DNA from: CAVOBC01 sp963693635 | Lineage (GTDB): Bacteria; Pseudomonadota; Gammaproteobacteria; Pseudomonadales; Azotimanducaceae | Reading direction: 5' to 3' | DNA: 9,077 nt | Assembly: GCA_963693635.1 (NCBI GenBank) | Contig: CAVOBC010000183.1 | Location: forward strand, 1 to 9,077 | In this document: one piece after another, positions 1 through 5,352 of the stretch | Layout: every line of letters begins with the position of its first letter | How positions within the stretch are numbered: position 1 is the stretch's first letter | Position numbers and translations under genes: made by a program | The notes under the pieces: model-generated | Told to the model about the DNA's origin: nothing | What the model saw: the letters and a program-made list of their open reading frames with translations, nothing else | Databases searched by the model: none

Positions 1-36
1 TGAACATCAGGGGTGCGTTCAGGCTACCGGCCCTCT

Positions 37-142
37 GGCTAAGGGCTCTTTTGGCTAAGGGCTCTTTTGGCTAAGGGCTCTTTTTGGGCTGAAGGCTCTC
101 TTGGCTAACGGGCTGAAGACTCTCCTGGCTGAGGGCTCTTCG
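37..142. repeat. 16-bp tandem repeat array with degenerate edges
   Basis: The unit GGCTAAGGGCTCTTTT occurs twice perfectly (37-52, 53-68) and a third time with one extra T (69-85). Diverged copies follow: a GGGCTGAAGGCTCTCTT form at 86-102, a longer composite copy at 103-126 and a GGCTGAGGGCTCTTCG copy at 127-142. A decayed copy may lie just upstream at 22-36. The core is homogeneous and the edges are degenerate, as expected of a minisatellite that expands by slippage or unequal exchange. The period is not a multiple of 3 and no credible protein covers the array. Its role is unknown. Confidence 0.85.
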
Positions 143-425
143 CACAAGCGACGAAGTGGAATAGGCTCTCACCTGGGTTTGGCCAACGAGGTGCCGGGTG
201 CAACAGAACGGAATGGAACGCGAGCACGGACGAGTGCGATTAAGGCCAACATTCTTAGTTGCCGTGTCGCGCTTGTTGGCACGATTGCATATGCGCCGCC
301 CGCAATTACAGATTGCTGTCACTGAGATAACCCGGGTGATCGGCGTTGCCAAAACAAACGACGCGTTGGCGACCGAGGTTGAAATGACAGAGTTGAGTCG
401 TTAGAGCGTGCTAACTGTAACATTC
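143..425. other. Non-coding stretch before the hydrolase gene, nothing recognised
   Basis: Short open frames exist on both strands, but none has a recognisable motif, a good ribosome binding site or the codon use of the neighbouring genes. No tRNA, clear sigma70 promoter or strong hairpin was seen. The region presumably contains the promoter of the lipase-like gene at 426. The last 18 nt would be coding if the GTG at 408 were used instead of the ATG at 426. Confidence 0.5.
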
Positions 426-1208
426 ATGCGGCCGGCGGGGAGGTTCTGTCGCGCCATTTCGCTTTGCATCGCTTTGCTACCGCTTGCAGGAGTGCAGGCT
501 GATTGCGTGGTGTTGCTGCACGGTCTGGCGCGCACCGCAGGCTCTATGGCTCCCATGGCGGAATTTCTTGAGGCATCCGGTTTTGCGACAGCGAACACGG
601 GTTATCCGTCTCGGCAGTTGCCGGTCGAGGCGCTGGCAACGCGCGCGATACAGGACGGGCTGCGTGGCTGTGAAGTAGAGGAGGCGAGGCGCGGCACCAA
701 GAAGGGTCGGGTGCACTTTGTCACCCACTCACTCGGCGGCATTCTTCTGCGACAGTATCTGTCTTCCGCAACCATTCCTCCCCTTGGCCGCGTCGTCATG
801 CTTGGCCCGCCCAATCAAGGCAGCGAGGTGGTCGATGAACTCCGCCACGTTCCGGGATTCAAACTGATCAACGGCCCGGCCGGTCAGCAACTCGGTACCG
901 GGTATGACAGTCTGCCACTGCGCCTCGGTCCGGTTAGTTTTCCCCTTGGGGTCATCGCCGGCACTCGCAGCCTGAACCCGATACTGTCGGCCGTACTGCC
1001 TGGGCCTGATGATGGCAAGGTGACGGTTCGCAGTGCGAGGGTTTCCGGCATGTGCGCCTTTCTGGAGGTCAATGCCACCCACACGTTCATGATGCGCGAC
1101 AAGGTCGTGCTCGCTCAAACATTGCAGTTTCTGCAAGAGGGACGCTTTGCGGGCGGCACTCGGTGTCCGCGGGTTGCGCCATTGACCGAGGCCAGAGCCG
1201 ATGAGTGA
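426..1208 (+). CDS. Secreted lipase/esterase-like alpha/beta hydrolase
   Basis: This 260-residue protein has the alpha/beta hydrolase fold of the small lipase/PGAP1-like esterases. The start is a Sec signal peptide: Arg-rich n-region, hydrophobic core around residues 10-21 and likely cleavage after VQA at residue 25. The oxyanion HG lies at 32-33 in VVLLHGLART, straight after the presumed cleavage site. The nucleophile motif THSLGG gives Ser102, the DDGK segment (195-198) offers Asp195 or Asp196, and NATHTFM gives His219. A complete catalytic triad is therefore visible. It probably acts in the periplasm or outside the cell on an ester or acyl bond; the substrate is unknown. No valid lipobox is present, because Asp precedes Cys27. 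The ATG at 426 is preferred because it gives a clean signal peptide; an in-frame GTG at 408 would add six residues, and neither has a strong ribosome site. The 3' end overlaps the next gene by 8 nt. Confidence 0.85.
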   Translation: MRPAGRFCRAISLCIALLPLAGVQADCVVLLHGLARTAGSMAPMAEFLEASGFATANTGYPSRQLPVEALATRAIQDGLRGCEVEEARRGTKKGRVHFVTHSLGGILLRQYLSSATIPPLGRVVMLGPPNQGSEVVDELRHVPGFKLINGPAGQQLGTGYDSLPLRLGPVSFPLGVIAGTRSLNPILSAVLPGPDDGKVTVRSARVSGMCAFLEVNATHTFMMRDKVVLAQTLQFLQEGRFAGGTRCPRVAPLTEARADE

Positions 1209-1641
1209 CGATCTTGATGCGGCCCGTCACCACCTCGCGAAGGCGGAGGCCGGACTCTTCGGCGACGACGGTGCGTTTCATCTGGATGAGGGGCTGTATC
1301 TGCTCGAACAACTGGCGTCATCAGGGAGCGCTGAGGCGGAAACTGCGGCCAATCTGGGCGTAGCCTACGGTCAACGTTGTCTTGTGCAACTGGCAACCGT
1401 CCTCGGTGAACCCGACGTGCCGCAGACACAGTTGCAGCAAATGTTGAAGCTGGCGCAAACACTCGAGGACTCAGCGCTCGCTGCGGGCGCGTCAACGAGC
1501 GGGGGTCGAGGTAGCCGTGATGGCAGAAATCCGTCAGAACTGCGCCGGATTATCGCGAACCGTCTCGTCGACAGTTACTTCGAGGGCTACACGCCCGAGG
1601 AGAAGCAACGTCAGATTGACGCCTTGATGGAACGTCTCTGA
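1201..1641 (+). CDS. Small helical protein of unknown function
   Basis: The 146-residue protein is not recognised as a named family. It lacks a signal peptide or membrane segment, so it is probably cytoplasmic. The sequence is rich in Ala, Leu, Glu and Gln and looks mostly alpha-helical. Residues 5-65 read like two helical hairpins of the TPR/Sel1 type (AEAGLF, GLYLLEQLA, AANLGVAYGQRC), though no TPR consensus is complete. A Gly/Ser-rich loop (about 96-108) precedes a charged C-terminal helical part (112-146). A GAGG at 1188-1191 lies 9 nt before the ATG, inside the hydrolase gene. The 8-nt overlap (ATGAGTGA) suggests translational coupling to the hydrolase. The pairing of an exported enzyme with a cytoplasmic helical protein does not by itself reveal a function. 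Confidence 0.75.
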   Translation: MSDDLDAARHHLAKAEAGLFGDDGAFHLDEGLYLLEQLASSGSAEAETAANLGVAYGQRCLVQLATVLGEPDVPQTQLQQMLKLAQTLEDSALAAGASTSGGRGSRDGRNPSELRRIIANRLVDSYFEGYTPEEKQRQIDALMERL

Positions 1642-1644
1642 CGG

Positions 1645-2625
1645 TCACGCACCTGCATCTTCGAGTACCGCGAGCGCATTTCTAACAAAGTCGCGGTGTT
1701 GCGCTCGCATGCGTTCGACCTCGCTCTTGTCCTCGTTCCACGATGACAGAAAGCCGACGGGCATCAGCGCCGCGATGAGATCCCAGCGTGCAAGCTCAAC
1801 GGCATTGAGTGGCCGGTTTGTGATCTGCTTGTAGGCATCGGTGAAACGCGCAGCGACGGCATCGCCGCACGCCCACAGGAGTTCCATCCGCGCGCGCGCA
1901 AGGTCGTACGCCGGATTGCCGATGCACGCGTCTTCCCAGTCGATGATGCCTGTCAGTCTTGCGCTCTCAAAGAGGTAGTTGCCGGGCCAGTAGTCACCGT
2001 GCAGCAGGCAGGACGGCCCGGGCGCGTAGGGCCAACGTGCGCTGATTGCCTGGCGTAGCAGGGTTTCCTGCATGGACTCATCGGGCACCGCGGGCGGTTC
2101 GGCAAGGCGGTCGTGCACCCACGTTTCGAGACGAGGCAGGGTACGGGTCTTGCCGGCGTTGACCGCGTGGATCTCGGCGAGAGCTCCCGCGAGCTGGGGG
2201 ATCTGGTTGTCGGCGAAGGCAAGGTCCGGGTCCGGCGCGCCCGGCAGAAAGCTAATAATGATGGCGGGGTGGGGGTACACGCCTTCCACGAGCGCAATGG
2301 GGCGCGGCGCTGGCACCGAGGCAGGTTCGAGCAGCTCCAGCGCCTCAAATTCGACCCGGGCGACGTCCGGATTGAAGGCGAGGTCGCGTTCGCCGTGCCG
2401 ACGCATGACGACAGTGGGCACATCGAAGTCTGCGAGCTCGAGGCGCACGGTCTCGGCGGAGACTCCACCGTGTAGGGGTGATGCGGCCAGCAAAGTCGAA
2501 GCCGGCGCAAACGCGTGTACAGCACGCTGCAACAGCGCGCGCGTGGATGTCGAGATGGCCTTGTCGATGGTCACGTGAACTGCTCGGGGTAAGGGATAGC
2601 CTCGGTAGAGATGGCGCGATTCCAT
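1645..2625 (-). CDS. APH-family phosphotransferase (aminoglycoside/choline kinase-like)
   Basis: A 326-residue kinase-fold protein of the phosphotransferase enzyme (APH) family, which uses ATP to phosphorylate small hydroxylated molecules such as aminoglycosides, choline, homoserine or macrolides. The catalytic loop HGDYWPGN lies at about residues 209-216, with the catalytic Asp and metal-binding Asn. The metal-binding IDWEDA motif lies at about 228-233, followed by GNPAYDLARARMELLW, typical of the family. The N-lobe contains VVMRRHG (about 72-78), where a nucleotide-binding Lys is usual, and a Glu-containing helix near 90-100. The ATG at 2625 is chosen; a TTG just before it (2628) is also in frame. 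The gene converges on the plus-strand gene ending at 1641, with only 3 nt between the stops, and diverges from the HAD gene. Nothing specific to drug resistance is visible, and the substrate is unknown. Confidence 0.85.
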   Translation of the reverse strand: MESRHLYRGYPLPRAVHVTIDKAISTSTRALLQRAVHAFAPASTLLAASPLHGGVSAETVRLELADFDVPTVVMRRHGERDLAFNPDVARVEFEALELLEPASVPAPRPIALVEGVYPHPAIIISFLPGAPDPDLAFADNQIPQLAGALAEIHAVNAGKTRTLPRLETWVHDRLAEPPAVPDESMQETLLRQAISARWPYAPGPSCLLHGDYWPGNYLFESARLTGIIDWEDACIGNPAYDLARARMELLWACGDAVAARFTDAYKQITNRPLNAVELARWDLIAALMPVGFLSSWNEDKSEVERMRAQHRDFVRNALAVLEDAGA

Positions 2626-2715
2626 CAACCGCTCGAGCGATATCCAGACCAGGGCGGAGCCCGTTTACCGCCTGCCGTGCGATGATGCGTCACTCTAACG
2701 GTGGATGGACAGCGG
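2626..2715. promoter_or_regulatory. Divergent intergenic region between the kinase and HAD genes
   Basis: These 90 nt must drive the minus-strand phosphotransferase and probably the plus-strand HAD run. A perfect 10-bp palindrome, CGCTCGAGCG, lies at 2630-2639, directly before the kinase start. No well-spaced -35/-10 pair was identified on either strand, so the promoters are inferred from gene orientation only. Confidence 0.35.
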
Positions 2716-3372
2716 ATGAAGCCTCGGGCGGTAATCTTCGACATGGATGGTTTGCTCCTTGATTCGGAGCGTGTCTACCTGCGCACATTCATGGAGGCGT
2801 GTCAGAGTCTCGGGCTCGACATCCCGGACGCGCTCTTCAAGCGCTGCATCGGCACGAATGGTAAGCGCAGCCGGCAGATCCTTACTGAGGGCTGTCCGGG
2901 ACTGCCTTACGACGAACTGATGGCGCAGTGGAAGGTCCGTTACACGCCAGAGATTCTGGAGCGCCCACTGCCGGTCAAAGCCGGCGCCAGGTCCCTGCTG
3001 ACACGTCTTGTCGACGCGGGAGTGCCTTGTGTGGTCGCAACCTCCACAGACCGCGAGCGCGCGTTTCTCAAGCTCGAGAAAGCGGATCTTGATCACCACT
3101 TTCAGTTTGTGGTGGGCGGCGATGAGGTCAGCAACGGTAAACCTGATCCTGAGATCTACCGGGTCGCTGCAGAGCGCGTCGGCGTGATTGCACACGCGTG
3201 TCTCGCACTCGAAGATTCCGACAACGGTGTCAGAGCCGCCCATGGGGCGGGCATCCCGGTCGTGCAGGTGCCTGATCTGGTCGCGCCGGCGCCCGACGTG
3301 CTGGCGCTCGGTCACGTGGTGGTCGAATCACTATCCCAGGTCGAAGACAGCCTCTTCTCGGACGCACTGTGA
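2716..3372 (+). CDS. HAD-superfamily hydrolase, beta-phosphoglucomutase-like phosphatase
   Basis: A 218-residue haloacid dehalogenase-superfamily protein of the beta-phosphoglucomutase/YniC-like group. Motif I is FDMDGLLLDSE, with nucleophile Asp9 and acid/base Asp11. A helical cap (about 15-85) follows. Motif II lies in VVATSTD (Thr109/Ser110), motif III is Lys142 in NGKPDPEIY, and motif IV is LEDSDNG (Glu166, Asp167). All catalytic residues are present, so it should be an active phosphatase or mutase on a small phosphorylated metabolite, perhaps a sugar phosphate. The ATG at 2716 places motif I at the usual distance from the start and has GGATGG about 7 nt upstream; an in-frame GTG at 2701 would add five residues. 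The final codons and stop belong to a 15-bp tandem repeat, so the reading frame ends in a series of in-frame TGA codons. The P-loop gene follows after 59 nt on the same strand. Confidence 0.9.
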   Translation: MKPRAVIFDMDGLLLDSERVYLRTFMEACQSLGLDIPDALFKRCIGTNGKRSRQILTEGCPGLPYDELMAQWKVRYTPEILERPLPVKAGARSLLTRLVDAGVPCVVATSTDRERAFLKLEKADLDHHFQFVVGGDEVSNGKPDPEIYRVAAERVGVIAHACLALEDSDNGVRAAHGAGIPVVQVPDLVAPAPDVLALGHVVVESLSQVEDSLFSDAL

Positions 3373-3418
3373 TCGGACACACTGTGAAGGGACGCACTGT
3401 GATCGGACGTTGCGCTGA
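3358..3418 (+). repeat. 15-bp tandem repeat carrying serial in-frame TGA stops
   Basis: Three units, TCGGACGCACTGTGA (3358-3372), TCGGACACACTGTGA (3373-3387) and AGGGACGCACTGTGA (3388-3402), are followed by a diverged fourth, TCGGACGTTGCGCTGA (3403-3418). The period is five codons, so each of the first three units repeats the C-terminus SDAL (or SDTL, RDAL) plus an in-frame TGA of the HAD gene. The fourth unit has no in-frame stop, because its TGA is shifted by one base. Confidence 0.85.
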
Positions 3419-3431
3419 GGCAGATTGTTAG

Positions 3432-3974
3432 ATGATTGTCGTTGTCACCGGGGCGCCGGGTGCCGGCAAGTCAACGATTCTCAAAGCCTGGCTTAACGAA
3501 CCGCTTGACGGCGTCGTCGCCTTCGACATGGACAGTCTGCTGCGCGCCGGGTCGGCGCTCGCGAGTGCAAATATTCAAACGTCACGGGCCACATGGCCGG
3601 CATACAATCGCCTGTGGCTGGACGTTCTAGCTGCTGTTGAGGCAAACGGGCTAACCCCGTTACTGTTTGCGCCGATCGATGAGCGTGATTTCAACGAGAT
3701 ACGGCGTCGATGGCCTGAGCTTGCGACGATGCATCTTCGTTGGCTCCTCCTCGACTGCAACGACACGGTTCGGCGACAACGGCTCAGCCGTCGGGATGAT
3801 CCGCCGCAGCGCCTTGCAGAAGCGCTGATTGATGCTGCAGCGCTACGGGCAACGGTGGGTCATCGAATCGATTCATCCGACCGCAGCGCAAGTGATGTGT
3901 TGCGTGAAATGAAACGTTGGCTGTCGGCAGAGGTCTTGCCTGCCCGGGTCGGGGTGCACTCGCAGGCAACCTGA
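3432..3974 (+). CDS. P-loop NTPase, small kinase-like (AAA_33 type)
   Basis: A 180-residue P-loop protein resembling small-molecule kinases such as gluconate, shikimate or zeta-toxin-like kinases. The Walker A motif GAPGAGKST lies at residues 7-15, immediately after the first beta strand. FDMDSLL (31-37) occupies the position where these kinases bind substrate or metal. LLLDCNDTVRRQRLSRRDDP (105-124) fits the strand plus Arg-rich LID. HRIDSSDRSASDVLREM (144-160) matches the C-terminal pattern common in these kinases. It is presumably cytoplasmic and transfers phosphate from ATP or GTP; the acceptor is unknown. The start is the ATG at 3432, with a TGAGG about 11 nt upstream. Its ATG overlaps in ATGA form a TGA that lies in frame with the preceding HAD gene beyond that gene's stops. 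The neighbouring HAD and APH-like genes suggest a shared phosphometabolite theme. Confidence 0.75.
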   Translation: MIVVVTGAPGAGKSTILKAWLNEPLDGVVAFDMDSLLRAGSALASANIQTSRATWPAYNRLWLDVLAAVEANGLTPLLFAPIDERDFNEIRRRWPELATMHLRWLLLDCNDTVRRQRLSRRDDPPQRLAEALIDAAALRATVGHRIDSSDRSASDVLREMKRWLSAEVLPARVGVHSQAT

Positions 3975-4006
3975 TTTATGGTCTGAGATCCCCTGCGGCA
4001 AGCGTG

Positions 4007-4086
4007 CCCCTCGACCCCTCGACCCCTCGACCCCTCCACCCCTCCACCCCTCCACCCCTCCACCCCTCCACCCCTCCACCCCTCCA
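4007..4086. repeat. 8-bp C-rich minisatellite, ten units
   Basis: Ten exact octamers lie head to tail: three CCCCTCGA (4007-4030), then seven CCCCTCCA (4031-4086), followed by a partial CCCA. The plus strand of the array has 57 C and only 3 G. The complementary strand is GGGG tracts separated by TGGA or TCGA. It sits between the P-loop gene and the flavoenzyme gene and ends 20 nt before the ATG at 4107. Eight is not a multiple of 3, so copy changes would not preserve a frame, which fits a non-coding location. Sharp homogeneity and the single-base switch between subtypes indicate recent expansion. Confidence 0.95.
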
Positions 4087-4097
4087 CCCACCCTTAT

Positions 4098-4102
4098 GAG
4101 GA
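4098..4102 (+). promoter_or_regulatory. Ribosome binding site of the flavoenzyme gene
   Basis: GAGGA ends 4 nt before the ATG at 4107. It supports that start and places the ribosome site only 11 nt beyond the C-rich minisatellite. Confidence 0.7.
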
Positions 4103-4106
4103 ACTT

Positions 4107-5267
4107 ATGTCGGACTTTGAGTCTCTGAAAAGGTCGATTGATAACCTCGCGCCGATCATTCGTGAACATGCTGACGCGAGCGAGGCGCAGCGACACCAGC
4201 ACGCAGCCATCGCGCGGGCGCTGGCGCGCGCGAATCTCTTCCGCGTCGCCGTACCTAAATCGCTCGGTGGACTGGAATGCCATCCCGAGGTGCAGATCAA
4301 AGTCATCGAAGAAGTGTCGCGCCTTGATGGCGGCGCCGGCTGGGCGCTGATGATCGGCATTGAGACGATGGGGATTATCGGCCCGTACTTCGATCGGGCG
4401 ACCATGCTCGAGACCTTCGCCGATCCGGATTTCATCACGGCCGGTGCACTCAACCCGCTCGGTCATGCGACGCGTGTTGACGGTGGTTACCGTATTTCCG
4501 GCCAGTGGCCGTTTGCGAGTGGCGTGCACAATGCCACGCATTTCATCGGGCAGAGCATCCTGCATGTGGGTGACGAGCGGGCTCGTGACGATCAGGGCGT
4601 GACATTGCTCGAGACGCTCATACCGGCTGGCGAGTTTGAAATTCTCGATACCTGGCATGTATCCGGCCTCAGGGGCTCGGGCAGCCATGACGTTCGCGTT
4701 GATGACGTTTTTGTTCCGGATGTGCGGGTTTGCCAGATGGCCCGCCAGACCCTGGACGAGACCGGCACGCTTTTTCGCATTCCGCCCTATAGCCGCCTCG
4801 CCTACAACAAGGTGGGGGTTGCAACAGGTATCGCGCGTGCCGCGATCGATCATTTTGTGGACCTCGCGGTCGTCAAGACACCGCGGGGATCGGTCAACAA
4901 ATTGCGCGAACGGCCGGATGCCCACCGGGCCGTCGCAGAGGCGGAACTGACGCTCGGTTCTGCGCGCAGTTATGCGCTTGAGGTCGTACGTGAAATCTGG
5001 GATCAGGTCGAAGCGGGCGAGGTGCCAGACAGGAAGCTGCGAGCACGTCTCCAACTCGCCTGTTCTGGTGCGTGCAACGCGTCGGTCCAGGCGGTCGAGA
5101 AGGTCTACGCGGCGGCGGGCGCGTCGGCCAACTTTGTCAGCAATCCACTGGAACGCTGCATGCGTGACGTTCTCGTTGTGCGTCAGCACATCATGGTGTC
5201 GCCGCAATGGCTCGACGGTGCAGGCCGCGTGTTACTGGGGCTCGAGTCCGGTACATTTTTGTTTTGA
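4107..5267 (+). CDS. Acyl-CoA dehydrogenase-fold flavin monooxygenase (group D-like)
   Basis: The 386-residue protein has the full acyl-CoA dehydrogenase fold: N-terminal helical domain (about 1-115), central beta domain (about 116-225) and C-terminal helical domain (about 230-386) of the type shared with HsaA, HpaB-like and DszC-like oxygenases. LFRVAVPKSLGG (44-55), GQWPFASGVHNATHF (132-146) and DTWHVSGLRGSGSHDV (181-196) match that subgroup, in which WPFASG and the GLRGSGS loop contact flavin. The C-terminal RDVLVVRQHIMVSP (353-366) has a His361 where the group D oxygenases keep an active-site His. Such enzymes use reduced flavin and oxygen to hydroxylate or N-oxidise small aromatic or other substrates, and need a separate flavin reductase, which is not in this window. 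A plain dehydrogenase role cannot be excluded. GAGGA gives the start. The C-rich minisatellite forms its leader, and a hydrolase gene follows after 85 nt. Confidence 0.85.
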   Translation: MSDFESLKRSIDNLAPIIREHADASEAQRHQHAAIARALARANLFRVAVPKSLGGLECHPEVQIKVIEEVSRLDGGAGWALMIGIETMGIIGPYFDRATMLETFADPDFITAGALNPLGHATRVDGGYRISGQWPFASGVHNATHFIGQSILHVGDERARDDQGVTLLETLIPAGEFEILDTWHVSGLRGSGSHDVRVDDVFVPDVRVCQMARQTLDETGTLFRIPPYSRLAYNKVGVATGIARAAIDHFVDLAVVKTPRGSVNKLRERPDAHRAVAEAELTLGSARSYALEVVREIWDQVEAGEVPDRKLRARLQLACSGACNASVQAVEKVYAAAGASANFVSNPLERCMRDVLVVRQHIMVSPQWLDGAGRVLLGLESGTFLF

Positions 5268-5352
5268 AACCGGCTGTTCGACGCGATTCTGGTAGGAAGC
5301 GGGTCTTGACGTGCCCCGCCTGATGGCACGGTGTTAATTGGGGAGCGAGTTG
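5268..5352 (+). promoter_or_regulatory. Gap before the hydrolase gene, with small dyad
   Basis: The 85-nt gap contains CGTGCC (5310-5315) and its complement GGCACG (5325-5330), separated by 9 nt. A TTGACG at 5306-5311 resembles a -35 box, but the nearest -10-like sequence, GTTAAT (5333-5338), is 21 nt away, too far for a normal sigma70 promoter. Read-through from the flavoenzyme gene is at least as likely. GGGAG at 5341-5345 lies 7 nt before the ATG at 5353 and serves as ribosome site. Confidence 0.35.

Noticed and set aside
71..352. 93-codon minus-strand open frame over the 16-bp repeats
   Set aside because: Its C-terminus merely translates the repeats, with no recognisable motif and unconvincing codon use.
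198..404. 68-codon plus-strand frame just before the lipase-like gene
   Set aside because: It starts with GTG without a clear ribosome site, has many A/T-ending codons unlike its neighbours, and shows no motif. It was considered as a small upstream gene but is not supported.
426..1208. Lipoprotein reading of the secreted hydrolase
   Set aside because: A Cys follows the signal peptide at residue 27, but Asp at the -1 position does not fit a lipobox; ordinary signal peptidase I cleavage fits better.
2072..2578. Plus-strand frames of 168 and 120 codons opposite the phosphotransferase
   Set aside because: They are shadows of a gene whose catalytic motifs are intact on the minus strand.
1645..2625. 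Aminoglycoside resistance gene
   Set aside because: The APH fold is broad, and nothing in the sequence or neighbourhood (no integron, transposon or other resistance gene) points to drug modification.
3370..3435. TGA recoding (selenocysteine or Trp) through the serial stops of the HAD gene
   Set aside because: Other genes here end normally at TGA, no stem-loop resembling a selenocysteine insertion element was noticed, and the HAD domain is complete before the first TGA. Repeat expansion explains the pattern more simply.
4007..4086. CRISPR array
   Set aside because: The units are directly adjacent 8-mers with no spacers, so this is a simple minisatellite.
3873..5207. 444-codon open frame on the minus strand, opposite the flavoenzyme and across the minisatellite
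   Set aside because: It lies antisense to a gene with clear family motifs, has no motif of its own, and its Gly/Glu/Trp-Arg repeats simply translate the octamer array. It is an antisense shadow of a GC-rich gene.
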